Part shown: positions 7,875 through 16,227 of the stretch, piece by piece
Layout: the number at the start of each line of letters is the position of its first letter
How positions within the stretch are numbered: position 1 is the stretch's first letter
NCBI RefSeq assembly: GCF_000472865.1
Contig: NZ_AXAP01000078.1
Span: forward strand, 1-38,266
Origin: Bradyrhizobium elkanii WSM2783
GTDB taxonomy: Bacteria; Pseudomonadota; Alphaproteobacteria; Rhizobiales; Xanthobacteraceae
Length of the DNA: 38,266 nucleotides
Direction: 5' to 3'
Position numbers and translations under genes: made by a program
The notes under the pieces: model-generated
Databases searched by the model: none
Told to the model about the DNA's origin: nothing
Seen by the model: only the letters and a program-made list of their open reading frames with translations

Positions 7875-8260
7875 TTCTGCTCGCGCTTGATCAGCCGGCC
7901 CTCCGCCGCCTTGTGGTGGAACTGGAGTGCGATCAAAAGCGATTTCATCGAACGCAGCGGCAGCAACGTGACGACGACGATGAGCGGCAGCCAGAGCACC
8001 GCATGCACCCAGAACGGCGGCTGGTACTTGACCTCCACAATCAGCGCACAGGCAACGACGATCGCGCCGGCCAGCATGATGATGAAGATCGCTGGCCCAT
8101 CGCCGGCATCGATGAAGGCATAATCCAGCCCGCAACTCTCGCAGCGCGGAGCCAGCGTGAGGAAACCCGCATAGAGCTTGCCCTTGCCGCAGCGCGGACA
8201 GCGGCAGGCGATGCCGCGGAGCGCGCTCTCGGTGACCGTCGGGGGAGTGTCGGCTGGCAT
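7871..8260 (-). CDS. DUF983 zinc-ribbon membrane protein
   Basis: This 129-residue protein has two Cys pairs, C21-P-R-C24 and C40-E-S-C43, which look like a small zinc ribbon. Two hydrophobic segments follow, at roughly residues 55-75 and 83-103. This is the DUF983 family, regularly found between ctaE and SURF1 in alphaproteobacterial oxidase operons. Its function is not established; a role in oxidase biogenesis is inferred from context. ATG 8260 was chosen; a TTG one codon earlier is possible. The stop overlaps the SURF1 start. A terminator-like hairpin separates it from ctaE. Confidence 0.88.
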   Translation of the reverse strand: MPADTPPTVTESALRGIACRCPRCGKGKLYAGFLTLAPRCESCGLDYAFIDAGDGPAIFIIMLAGAIVVACALIVEVKYQPPFWVHAVLWLPLIVVVTLLPLRSMKSLLIALQFHHKAAEGRLIKREQK

Positions 8261-8284
8261 CAAGTCGTTCGATCTTTACTCGCG

Positions 8285-8313
8285 AAAGCAAAAGGGCGGC
8301 CATCTGGCCGCCC
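8285..8313 (-). terminator. terminator-like hairpin after ctaE
   Basis: On the minus strand GGGCGGCC-AGAT-GGCCGCCC is followed directly by TTTTGCTTT, giving a rho-independent-type terminator 21 bases after the ctaE stop. It sits before the DUF983-SURF1 pair, so it may attenuate rather than fully stop transcription into the assembly genes. Confidence 0.65.
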
Positions 8314-8334
8314 CTTGTAGCACGTCACGGCGGG

Positions 8335-9231
8335 TTAGTGCGCGGCGTGCGCCATGGTTTCGGCGCCGCGGCCCCACACGTAGATGCAGATGAACAGGAA
8401 CAGCCAGACCACGTCGACGAAGTGCCAGTACCAGGCGGCGAACTCGAAGCCGAGGTGCTGCTTCGGCGTGAAATGGCCGGCATAGGCGCGGAATAGGCAG
8501 ACCAGGAGGAAGATGGTGCCGATGATCACGTGGGCGCCATGGAAGCCGGTCGCCATGAAGAACACGGAGCCGTAGACATTGCCGCCGAACGAGAACGTCG
8601 CATGGGCGTACTCATAGGCCTGCACGCAGGTGAAGGCCGCGCCGAGCAGCACGGTGAGGATCAGGCCGTATTTGAGGCCCTGGCGATCGTTTTCCAAGAG
8701 CGCATGGTGGGCCCAGGTCACCGTGGTGCCGGAGGTGAGCAGCAAGAGCGTGTTGAGCAGCGGCAGGTGCCAGGGATCGAAGGTCTCGATGCCGTGCGGC
8801 GGCCAGGTGCCCGGCACGGCGCAGGCGCCGGCGGCGGTGCCGGCGCCGCAACCGAAGATCGCGTCGCGGGCGGCATGGACCGGATCGGCCGGGAACAGCG
8901 CGGCGTTGAAGAACGCCCAGAACCAGGCGACGAAGAACATCACCTCGGAGGCGATGAACAGGATCATGCCGTAGCGGTGATGGAGCTGCACCACGCGGGT
9001 GTGGTCGCCCTTGTACTGGGCCTCGCGGATCACATCGCCCCACCAACTCGCCATGGTGTAGAGCACGCCGATCACGCCGATGCCGAACACGATCGGCGCG
9101 CCCGTGAACATGTGATGCATCCAGCCGATGGCGCCGAAGCACATGATGAAGGCCGAGATCGAGCCGACCACCGGCCAGGGGCTCGGATCGACGAGATGGT
9201 AATCGTGATGCTTGACGTGCGCCTCAGCCAT
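8335..9231 (-). CDS. ctaE: cytochrome c oxidase subunit III
   Basis: CtaE (CoxC) is the seven-helix subunit III of the aa3-type proton-pumping oxidase in the inner membrane. The 298-residue product starts M-A-E-A-H-V-K-H-H. It shows W-G-D-V-I-R-E, the central H-H-R-Y-G-M-I-L-F-I-A-S-E-V-M-F-F segment with its conserved membrane Glu, and the C-terminal H-F-V-D-V-V-W-L-F-L-F motif of the family. A soluble Cys-containing loop near residues 125-145 (F-G-C-G-A-G-T) precedes helix IV. Length is slightly above the bacterial norm. It lies 49 bases after ctaG, with a short CGTGCC/GGCACG hairpin in the gap at 9249-9264. Confidence 0.97.
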   Translation of the reverse strand: MAEAHVKHHDYHLVDPSPWPVVGSISAFIMCFGAIGWMHHMFTGAPIVFGIGVIGVLYTMASWWGDVIREAQYKGDHTRVVQLHHRYGMILFIASEVMFFVAWFWAFFNAALFPADPVHAARDAIFGCGAGTAAGACAVPGTWPPHGIETFDPWHLPLLNTLLLLTSGTTVTWAHHALLENDRQGLKYGLILTVLLGAAFTCVQAYEYAHATFSFGGNVYGSVFFMATGFHGAHVIIGTIFLLVCLFRAYAGHFTPKQHLGFEFAAWYWHFVDVVWLFLFICIYVWGRGAETMAHAAH

Positions 9232-9280
9232 TGCAGTCTCTCCGTTCGCGTGCCGTCAGGCACGTATTCGTCTCAGAAAT

Positions 9281-9922
9281 TCAAAGATTGCCCTTGCGCT
9301 TGTCCTGCTCGCCGGAGGCCACTGGCTTCGGGACCGGATCGCGCACGGAATAGAAAGTGTAGGACAGGGTGATCGATTTCAGGCTGTCGTTCTCGCGGTC
9401 GGCGACCAGCGCCGGATCGACATAGAACACGACAGGCATCTCGCGCTTCTCGCCGGGCGCCAGGGTCTGCTCGGTGAAGCAGAAGCAGTTGATCTTCTGG
9501 AAATAGGCCCCGACCGTCAGCGGCGCGACATTGTAAGCCGCCTGGGCCGTCGTCGCCCGCGCCGACTGGTTGGTCACCGTGTAGAAGACGGTGACGACTT
9601 CGCCGATCCTGACTTCGATCTCGTTCTGCTCGGGCTCGAACTTCCAGGGCAGGCCCGGCGCGACATTGGCATCGAAGCGAACCTCGATCTTGCGGGCGAG
9701 CGGACCCTCCGCCGGCGCGGAGGTCGCAACCTGGGTGGTGCCGTTGAAGCCGGTGGCGCGGCAGAACCAGTTGTAAAAGGGCACGGCCGCATAGGACGCG
9801 CCGACCATCAGCACGACGACGAAGCCGCAGATCGCGGCAACCACCGCGTCACGCGTCAGCGTGCGGCGGGACGCCTTTTGGCTCGTGCCGGACTGCTTGG
9901 GCGTGGTCGTCTCTTGCGCCAT
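9281..9922 (-). CDS. ctaG: cytochrome c oxidase assembly protein CtaG/Cox11
   Basis: CtaG (Cox11) delivers copper to the CuB site of subunit I. The 213-residue protein has a single membrane segment at about residues 26-47 and a periplasmic beta domain. It carries the copper-binding Cys pair C146-F-C148 in I-N-C-F-C-F, followed by the conserved E-Q-T-L-A-P-G-E. A further Cys at C54 just after the membrane helix fits the family. I chose ATG 9922; a GTG at 9931 would add three residues. The gene begins 12 bases after the small CoxF-type ORF, indicating one transcript. Confidence 0.95.
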   Translation of the reverse strand: MAQETTTPKQSGTSQKASRRTLTRDAVVAAICGFVVVLMVGASYAAVPFYNWFCRATGFNGTTQVATSAPAEGPLARKIEVRFDANVAPGLPWKFEPEQNEIEVRIGEVVTVFYTVTNQSARATTAQAAYNVAPLTVGAYFQKINCFCFTEQTLAPGEKREMPVVFYVDPALVADRENDSLKSITLSYTFYSVRDPVPKPVASGEQDKRKGNL

Positions 9923-9934
9923 CTCGATCACATC

Positions 9935-10099
9935 TCAGATCGGCCGCACCAGGACGGCCGGACCCTTGACCAGGGTGACCGCGAAGAACAGCACGACCAG
10001 GACACCGAGCGCGAGCGCAATGGCGATCGAGCGCTGGCGGCGGCTCCTGAGCTGCGCCTCGGTAAGGACAATTCCTTCTTGCTCGCGTTTGTCATCCAT
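9935..10099 (-). CDS. CoxF-type 54-residue single-pass membrane protein
   Basis: A short frame from ATG 10099 to TGA 9935 encodes 54 residues. It begins M-D-D-K-R-E-Q-E-G-I-V-L-T, has a basic stretch R-S-R-R-Q-R, one hydrophobic segment at about residues 26-45, and ends V-L-V-R-P-I. It fits snugly between ctaB (18 bases upstream) and ctaG (12 bases downstream), and its composition is that of a real N-in single-pass protein. Rhizobial oxidase clusters carry a small ORF here, called CoxF in some annotations. Its molecular role is not established; an oxidase assembly or stability helper is inferred from position. Confidence 0.8.
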   Translation of the reverse strand: MDDKREQEGIVLTEAQLRSRRQRSIAIALALGVLVVLFFAVTLVKGPAVLVRPI

Positions 10100-10117
10100 T
10101 GCGTGTTCATGCGCTCC

Positions 10118-11053
10118 CTACCCGACCCATGATGCAACGGTGCGGAAGGCAACCTCGACCAGCAAGGTCGCGAACAGCGCGAACAGATAAAAAATGGAGA
10201 AAGCAAACAATTTGCGGCAGGCGCGATTGGCTTCCTTGCCCTCGCGGCGGCGATAGACGTCGACCGCGAGGGCGAGCATGCCCGACCCGAGCAGGAGCGA
10301 GGCGACGCCATAGACCGCATCGAAATAGCCGAGCGGCCACGGCGCGACCGCGATCGCGACAAGCACGATCGTGTAGAGCAGGATCTGCAGCCGGGTCGCG
10401 TCGGGACCGGCGACCACGGGCAGCATCGGCACGCCGGCGCGGGCGTAGTCGTCGCTGCGGAACAGCGCCAGGGCCCAGAAATGCGGCGGGGTCCAGAAGA
10501 AGATGATCAGGAACAACAGCACGGGCTCGATCGACAACGAGCCGGTTGCCGCCGCCCAGGCCACCACCGGCGGCAGCGCGCCAGCGGCGCCGCCGATCAC
10601 GATGTTCTGCGCAGTCCAGCGCTTCAGCCACATCGTGTAGATCACGACATAGAAGAAGATCGTGAAGGCCAGCAGCGCGCCCGCGACCCAGTTGACGAGG
10701 ATGCCGAGCGTCATCACCGAGAAGAACGCCAGCGTCAGGCCGAAGGCGGTGGCTTCTCCACTTGTGATGCGGCCGCGTGGGATCGGCCGGTTGGCAGTGC
10801 GCGTCATCAACGCGTCGATATCGCCTTCATAGGCCATGTTCAGCGCGCCGGAGGCGCCGGCGCCGACCGCGATGCAGAGGATCGAGGTGAAGGCCAGCAC
10901 CGGATGGACGTGACCAGGCGCGATCATCAGGCCGACCAGCGCGGTGAAGATCACGAGCGACATCACCCGCGGCTTCAGAAGCGCGATGTAGTCGCCGACC
11001 TCGGCCTCGGAGATCCGCGGCAACTCGATGGCATTGTGATCGACAACCGACAC
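10118..11053 (-). CDS. ctaB: protoheme IX farnesyltransferase (heme O synthase)
   Basis: CtaB (CyoE) attaches a farnesyl group to heme b to make heme O, the precursor of heme A for the aa3 oxidase. The 311-residue product is a UbiA-type membrane prenyltransferase. The prenyl-diphosphate motif appears as N72-x-Y-x-x-x-D78-x-D80, followed by M-T-R-T-A-N-R-P-I. The cytosolic loop has Y-T-M-W-L-K-R and W-T-P-P-H-F-W-A-L-A, both typical. About nine membrane helices are expected. It lies 68 bases after ctaD with a strong hairpin between them, and 18 bases before the CoxF-type gene. Confidence 0.96.
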   Translation of the reverse strand: MSVVDHNAIELPRISEAEVGDYIALLKPRVMSLVIFTALVGLMIAPGHVHPVLAFTSILCIAVGAGASGALNMAYEGDIDALMTRTANRPIPRGRITSGEATAFGLTLAFFSVMTLGILVNWVAGALLAFTIFFYVVIYTMWLKRWTAQNIVIGGAAGALPPVVAWAAATGSLSIEPVLLFLIIFFWTPPHFWALALFRSDDYARAGVPMLPVVAGPDATRLQILLYTIVLVAIAVAPWPLGYFDAVYGVASLLLGSGMLALAVDVYRRREGKEANRACRKLFAFSIFYLFALFATLLVEVAFRTVASWVG

Positions 11054-11087
11054 GATGGTCTCGTTCCCTTAAAATCAAGCAGAGAGC

Positions 11088-11113
11088 GTGACGCGCCCCT
11101 AAGGGCGCGTCAC
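11088..11113 (-). terminator. perfect 11-bp hairpin between ctaD and ctaB
   Basis: GTGACGCGCCC and GGGCGCGTCAC are perfect inverted repeats around a four-base loop, nine bases past the ctaD TAA. No U-run follows immediately, so it is more likely a processing or mRNA-protecting structure, or a partial terminator. It would separate the structural subunits ctaC-ctaD from the assembly genes. Confidence 0.55.
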
Positions 11114-11121
11114 TGTTTCCT

Positions 11122-12732
11122 TTACTGCACGCGCGGCAGCACTTCGAACTGGTGGAAGGGCGGCGGCGAGGACAGCGTCCATTCCAGCGTGGTGGCGCCG
11201 GCGCCCCACGGGTTGGCGGCCGCCTGCTCCTTGCGGACGAAGGCGTCGATCACGCCGTAGATGAAGATCAGCACGCCGAAGCCGGAGATGTAGGAGCCGA
11301 CCGAGGAGACCAGGTTCCAGCCGGCGAACGCGTCCGGATAGTCGACATAGCGGCGCGGCATGCCCGACAGACCGAGGAAGTGCTGCGGGAAGAACACCAG
11401 GTTCACGCCGATGAAGGTGAACCAGAAGTGCAGCTTGCCGATGGTCTCGCTGTACATGTAGCCGAACATCTTCGGGAACCAGTAGTACCAGCCTGCGAAG
11501 ATGCCGAACACGGCGCCCAGCGACAGCACGTAGTGGAAGTGGGCCACCACGTAGTAGGTGTCCTGCAGCACGCGGTCGACGCCGGCATTCGCCAGCACGA
11601 CGCCGGTGACACCGCCGACCGTGAACAGGAAGATGAAGCCGATCGCCCAGATCATCGGCACCTTGAACTCGATCGAGCCGCCCCACATCGTGGCGATCCA
11701 GGAGAAGATCTTCACGCCAGTCGGGACCGCGATCACCATGGTGGCGGCGACGAAGTAGGCCTGCGTCGCCGACGACATACCGACCGTGTACATGTGGTGC
11801 GCCCACACCACGAAGCCGATGCCGCCGATCGCGACCATCGCGTAGGCCATGCCGAGATAGCCGAACACCGGTTTGCGCGAGAAAGTCGAGACGATCTGGC
11901 TGATCATGCCGAAGGCCGGCAGGATCAGGATGTACACTTCAGGATGGCCGAAGAACCAGAACAGGTGCTGGAACAGCACCGGGTCGCCGCCGGCATCGGG
12001 CGCGAAGAAGGCGGTGCCGAAGTTACGGTCGGTGAGCAGCATGGTGATGGCACCGGCGAGCACCGGCAGCGACAGCAAGAGCAGGAACACCGTCACCAGG
12101 ATCGACCACACGAACAGCGGCATCTTGTGCAGCGTCATGCCCGGTGCGCGCATGTTGAAGATCGTGGTGATGAAGTTGATCGCGCCCAGGATCGAGGAGG
12201 CACCGGCAAGGTGCAGCGACAGGATCGCAAAGTCGACCGCCGGCCCCGGATGACCCGAGGTCGACAGCGGCGCGTACATGGTCCAGCCGGCGCCGACGCC
12301 GTTGGCGCCCGGCTCGCCCTCGACGAAGGTCGAGATCAGGAGCAGCGCGAAAGAGGCCGGCAACAGCCAGAACGAGATGTTGTTCATGCGCGGGAACGCC
12401 ATGTCGGGCGCGCCGATCATCAGCGGCACGAACCAGTTGCCGAACCCGCCGATCATCGCCGGCATGACCATGAAGAAGATCATGATCAGGCCGTGCGAGG
12501 TCACGAACACGTTGTAGGTATGGGACTCGTGGAAGATCTGCACGCCCGGATACATCAGCTCGGCGCGGATCGCGATCGACATCGCAGCCCCGATGATGCC
12601 CGCAATGACCGCGAAGATAAGGTACATCGTGCCGATGTCCTTATGGTTCGTGGAGTAGAGATAGCGGCGCCATCCGGTCGGATGGCCGTGATCATCATGG
12701 GCGTGATCGTGTGTCGCTGCGCCTGTTGCCAT
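11122..12732 (-). CDS. ctaD: cytochrome c oxidase subunit I (aa3)
   Basis: CtaD (CoxA) is the catalytic subunit holding heme a, heme a3 and CuB, reducing O2 to water with proton pumping. The 536-residue product shows the heme-copper core: the helix VI motif F-G-H-P-E-V-Y with the His-Tyr pair and its K/D-pathway neighbourhood, and V-W-A-H-H-M-Y-T-V-G with two CuB-ligand His. It also has D-T-Y-Y-V-V-A-H-F-H-Y-V-L with the heme His residues, and the N-terminal H-K-D-I-G-T-M-Y. Length and ends match alphaproteobacterial subunit I. It follows ctaC after 91 bases. Confidence 0.98.
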   Translation of the reverse strand: MATGAATHDHAHDDHGHPTGWRRYLYSTNHKDIGTMYLIFAVIAGIIGAAMSIAIRAELMYPGVQIFHESHTYNVFVTSHGLIMIFFMVMPAMIGGFGNWFVPLMIGAPDMAFPRMNNISFWLLPASFALLLISTFVEGEPGANGVGAGWTMYAPLSTSGHPGPAVDFAILSLHLAGASSILGAINFITTIFNMRAPGMTLHKMPLFVWSILVTVFLLLLSLPVLAGAITMLLTDRNFGTAFFAPDAGGDPVLFQHLFWFFGHPEVYILILPAFGMISQIVSTFSRKPVFGYLGMAYAMVAIGGIGFVVWAHHMYTVGMSSATQAYFVAATMVIAVPTGVKIFSWIATMWGGSIEFKVPMIWAIGFIFLFTVGGVTGVVLANAGVDRVLQDTYYVVAHFHYVLSLGAVFGIFAGWYYWFPKMFGYMYSETIGKLHFWFTFIGVNLVFFPQHFLGLSGMPRRYVDYPDAFAGWNLVSSVGSYISGFGVLIFIYGVIDAFVRKEQAAANPWGAGATTLEWTLSSPPPFHQFEVLPRVQ

Positions 12733-12823
12733 GTCCTAGATCCTTAAGCCAATTCCCTTTTGGACCTTTGCGGTCCCATCGCCCTTATTCTTCCGATGCG
12801 CGCCCGCCCCCGGGCTTGCAGCC

Positions 12824-13663
12824 TTACCGCGACGCCTGACCAATCGAGGCGTATGAATTCGCCGGGCTGCTGGCAAATTTCTTCTTCGCGGCGTCCACCC
12901 AGCTCGCGAATTCCTGATCCTCCACGACCCGCACCGCGATCGGCATGAACGCATGATCCTTGCCGCACAGCTCGGAGCACTGGCCGTAATACATGCCGGT
13001 CTTGGTGGCCTTGAACCAGGTCTCGTTGAGACGGCCCGGGATCGAGTCGATCTTGATGCCGAAGGCCGGCACCGCAAACGAGTGGATAACGTCCGCGCCG
13101 GTGGTCTGGATCCGGATCACCTTGTTGACCGGCACCACCATCTCATTGTCGACGCCGAGCAGCCGCGGCTGCTTGTCCTGGGCAAGCAGCGAGTCGAACT
13201 CGAACTTGCCGTTATCCGGGTAGGCGTAGGACCAATACCACTGCTTGCCGGTGACCTTGATGGTCAGGTCCGACTTCGGCACGTCGAGCTGCAGGAACAG
13301 GAGGCGGAACGACGGCACCGCGATGCCGACCAGGATCAGCACCGGAACCAGCGTCCAGGCCACCTCGATCAGCGTGTTGTGGGTGGTCCTGGAGGGGACC
13401 GGATTCGCGCGCGCGTTGAACTTCATCACCACCATGACGAGCAGCGCCAGCACGAACAGCGTGATCACAGTGATGACCACCAGCAGGAAGTTATGAAACC
13501 AGACGATGTTCTCCATCACCGGGGAGGCCGCCTGCTGCAGGGTGACTTCCCAGGGCGCCGGCTGCCCCAATTCGGCGAATGCCGTCCCGCCGGCCGCGAG
13601 CGCCATGCCCGCTACCGCACCCCCCAGCAACCGCCGGCCGATCAGGCCCATCGACATCCTCAT
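12824..13663 (-). CDS. ctaC: cytochrome c oxidase subunit II (CuA)
   Basis: CtaC (CoxB) takes electrons from cytochrome c through its CuA centre. The 279-residue precursor has a signal peptide likely cleaved after A-F-A (residue 30), two membrane helices (about 55-80 and 103-123), the aromatic motif Q-W-Y-W-S-Y at 141-146, and a periplasmic cupredoxin domain. CuA ligands are all present: H194, C229, E231, C233, H237 and M240. There is no fused cytochrome c domain. ATG 13663 has GGGAG ten bases upstream; ATGs at residues 3 and 5 are alternatives. It is the first gene of the oxidase operon. Confidence 0.97.
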   Translation of the reverse strand: MRMSMGLIGRRLLGGAVAGMALAAGGTAFAELGQPAPWEVTLQQAASPVMENIVWFHNFLLVVITVITLFVLALLVMVVMKFNARANPVPSRTTHNTLIEVAWTLVPVLILVGIAVPSFRLLFLQLDVPKSDLTIKVTGKQWYWSYAYPDNGKFEFDSLLAQDKQPRLLGVDNEMVVPVNKVIRIQTTGADVIHSFAVPAFGIKIDSIPGRLNETWFKATKTGMYYGQCSELCGKDHAFMPIAVRVVEDQEFASWVDAAKKKFASSPANSYASIGQASR

Positions 13664-14162
13664 GCCGCTCGCGCTCCCTATGATTTATCCCCTTAGCACC
13701 CCCGCCACACGGCGTGGATGCAGCACGATCCGCCCTCACAAACGGCCTGCCGGACGCACTTTCGGAAAGTACAGGGGCCAGATCGTTAGAACGCGTCGAA
13801 ATCTAGCCTCTCAAACCATAATTCGCAGGCGCTCGCAATGCAGTAGTAGGGCCCCAGGCCATGCGCGATCGGCTATTCCCGTGATGTGACATTTTCTCGA
13901 TAAATCAGGCGATAGCGCCACTTCCGCGGGCAACGCCGCTTGACAGGGCGATTGCCGGATGTACCCACAGGCTGGGCGCTCCGCAGGAACCTGATTCGCG
14001 CGAAGCGTCCCCACCGCGGCGCGAGATTTGCTTGGGGATCGCCTTCAAGGCGCCGTCATTGCGGTATCAGTCGTTTTGCGTGCCGCCGGCAGCCGGGCAA
14101 TGCACCCGACCTGGGCCGGGGAAACCAAGCCGGCATGGCCGGCCATCAAAGGATCGACCCGG
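13664..14162. promoter_or_regulatory. divergent control region between ctaC and ialB
   Basis: About 500 bases without a supported gene separate two divergent transcripts. It should hold the promoter of the oxidase operon (minus) and of ialB (plus). On the plus strand TTGACA at 13940-13945 is a good -35 box, with a weak TACCCA 16 bases later. No clear operator dyad, riboswitch or small ORF stands out. Confidence 0.4.
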
Positions 14163-14699
14163 ATGGGCGCTTTGAAACATCACAGCGGACGTAGCTGGAG
14201 TGCCGCCAACTGGCTGGGCGGCCTGCTGGCGCTCGTGTTCATGTTGGGCCTGCTGCAAGCGGCCCACGCCCAGGGGGCGGTGCGCTCGGTCCATGGCGAT
14301 TGGCAGATCCGCTGTGACACCCCGCCGGGCGCCCAGAGCGAGCAATGCGCGCTGATTCAGAGCGTGGTCGCCGAGGACCGTTCCAATGCCGGCCTCACCG
14401 TGATCGTGCTGAAGACCGCCGACCAGAAAAGCCGCCTGATGCGCGTGGTCGCGCCGCTCGGCGTCCTGCTTCCCTCCGGGCTCGGGTTGAAGCTCGACAA
14501 CCAGGACGTCGGCCGCGCCGGGTTCGTCCGCTGCCTGCCCAACGGCTGCGTCGCCGAAGTTGTGATGGACGACAAGCTGCTCGGCCAGCTCAGGGGCGCC
14601 AAGACCGCGACGTTCATCATCTTCGAGACCCCCGAAGAGGGCATCGGCTTTCCGCTCAGCTTGAACGGGCTGGCAGAGGGGTATGACAAGTTGCCGTGA
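14163..14699 (+). CDS. invasion-associated locus B (IalB) family protein
   Basis: This 178-residue exported protein belongs to the IalB family, named from Bartonella, where IalB is linked to erythrocyte invasion; in free-living alphaproteobacteria the role is unclear. A signal peptide ends at about A-H-A (residue 36). The mature part opens with H-G-D-W-Q-I-R-C, a family signature, and carries four Cys (R-C-D-T, E-Q-C-A-L, F-V-R-C, N-G-C-V) suited to two disulfides. The ending with F-P-L-S-L-N-G-L-A-E-G-Y is also typical. ATG 14163 was chosen because upstream in-frame sequence precedes the signal peptide. The name does not imply pathogenicity here. Confidence 0.9.
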   Translation: MGALKHHSGRSWSAANWLGGLLALVFMLGLLQAAHAQGAVRSVHGDWQIRCDTPPGAQSEQCALIQSVVAEDRSNAGLTVIVLKTADQKSRLMRVVAPLGVLLPSGLGLKLDNQDVGRAGFVRCLPNGCVAEVVMDDKLLGQLRGAKTATFIIFETPEEGIGFPLSLNGLAEGYDKLP

Positions 14700-14802
14700 G
14701 GCGACCTCTCCCGAATTGCTGCAACAGCGCCTATCTTGAACGATGATGTCCCGGCCAAGCCAAACATGAACGGGATGTAATTGCGTTGAATTCGGAGTCG
14801 TC

Positions 14803-16227
14803 ATGACCAGTCCCGCCACAACCTCCCTGCTCGACCGCGCCAATCTCGACCGCGATGCCGTGCGCCGCGAGCTCGCGCGCGGGCTCCAGGGGGCGGACGA
14901 CGGCGAATTGTTCCTGGAATTCGGACAGACCGAGGCCCTGGTGTTCGACAATGGGCGCTTGAAGCAGGCGACCTATGACACCAGCCAGGGGTTCGGCCTG
15001 CGCGCGGTGAAGGACGACGCGGTCGGCTATGCGCATTCCTCCGACGTCTCGCTGCCGGCGCTGATTCGCGCCGCCGATGCGGTGCATGCGGTGCGCGGTG
15101 GCTATTCCGGCAGCTTCGCCGCAGCGCCCGCGCACACGAATGTGAAGCTTTACGGCGACGAGAACCCGCTGGATGCGCCCGGCTTCGAGGCCAAGGTCAA
15201 GCTGCTCGGTGAGATCGACGCCTATATCCGCGACAAGGACCCGCGGGTGCGGCAGGTTTCCGCGAGCCTGACTGCGACTTGGCAGGTGGTGGAAATCGTT
15301 CGGCCGGACGGCGAGAGCTATCGCGATATCCGGCCGCTGGTGCGGGTCAACATTTCCGTCGTTGCGGGTCAGGGCGACCGGCAGGAGAGCGGCAGCAAGG
15401 GTTACGGCGGCCGCGAGGGTTACGCCCGTTTCATCGAGACCAAAGCCTGGCGCGACGCCGCCGACGGCGCGCTGCGCGAGGCGCTGGTCAACCTGGAATC
15501 GGTGCCAGCACCGGCCGGCGAGATGGACGTGGTGCTGGGCGCCGGCTGGCCCGGTGTGATGCTGCATGAAGCCGTCGGCCACGGGCTCGAGGGCGATTTC
15601 AACCGCAAGAAGACTTCGGCCTTCGCGGGCCTGATGGGCCAGCAGGTCGCCGCCAAGGGCGTCACCGTGGTCGACGACGGCACCATGGCCTCGCGCCGCG
15701 GCTCGCTCTCGATCGACGACGAGGGCACGCCGACCAACCGCACCGTGCTGATCGAGGACGGCGTCCTGGTCGGCTACATGCAGGACCGCCAGAACGCGCG
15801 GCTCATGAACATGAAGCCGACCGGCAATGGCCGGCGACAGAGCTATGCCCACGTGCCGATGCCGCGCATGACCAATACCTACATGCTGGCTGGCAACAGC
15901 GATCCCGCGGAGATCCTCGCCTCGGTGAAGAACGGCATTTATGCCGCCAATTTCGGCGGCGGTCAGGTCGACATCACCTCGGGCAAATATGTGTTCCAGT
16001 GCACCGAGGCCTACAAGATCGAGAACGGCAAGCTGGGAGCGCCGCTGAAGGGCGCGATGCTGATCGGCAACGGCCCGACCGACCTCAATCGCATCACCAT
16101 GATCGGCAACGATCTCGCGCTCGACACCGGCATCGGCACTTGCGGCAAGAACGGCCAGGGCGTGCCCGTGGGGGTCGGCCAGCCGACGCTGCGCATGGAG
16201 CGGATCACCGTAGGAGGAACCGGCTAG
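14803..16227 (+). CDS. tldD: metalloprotease TldD
   Basis: TldD forms a heterodimer with TldE (PmbA) and degrades unfolded peptides; it is known for processing microcins and CcdA. The 474-residue protein carries the catalytic zinc motif L-H-E-A-V-G-H-G-L-E-G-D (H-E-x-x-x-H) near residue 255. It also carries the family segments D-D-E-G-T-P-T-N-R and R-Q-S-Y-A-H-V-P-M-P-R-M-T-N-T. Length matches TldD and not TldE. No tldE gene is in the window. The stop TAG shares one base with the GTG start of lepB, so the two are likely co-translated. Confidence 0.96.
   Translation: MTSPATTSLLDRANLDRDAVRRELARGLQGADDGELFLEFGQTEALVFDNGRLKQATYDTSQGFGLRAVKDDAVGYAHSSDVSLPALIRAADAVHAVRGGYSGSFAAAPAHTNVKLYGDENPLDAPGFEAKVKLLGEIDAYIRDKDPRVRQVSASLTATWQVVEIVRPDGESYRDIRPLVRVNISVVAGQGDRQESGSKGYGGREGYARFIETKAWRDAADGALREALVNLESVPAPAGEMDVVLGAGWPGVMLHEAVGHGLEGDFNRKKTSAFAGLMGQQVAAKGVTVVDDGTMASRRGSLSIDDEGTPTNRTVLIEDGVLVGYMQDRQNARLMNMKPTGNGRRQSYAHVPMPRMTNTYMLAGNSDPAEILASVKNGIYAANFGGGQVDITSGKYVFQCTEAYKIENGKLGAPLKGAMLIGNGPTDLNRITMIGNDLALDTGIGTCGKNGQGVPVGVGQPTLRMERITVGGTG

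Noticed and set aside
7875..8303. N-terminal extension of the SURF1 frame to 8303
   Set aside because: It is an out-of-frame reading of the DUF983 gene; ATG 7874 overlaps the DUF983 stop and gives a normal SURF1 N-terminus.
11152..12747. 531-residue ORF on the plus strand opposite ctaD
   Set aside because: Antisense shadow with H/D/R/E-rich repeats; ctaD motifs are certain on the other strand.
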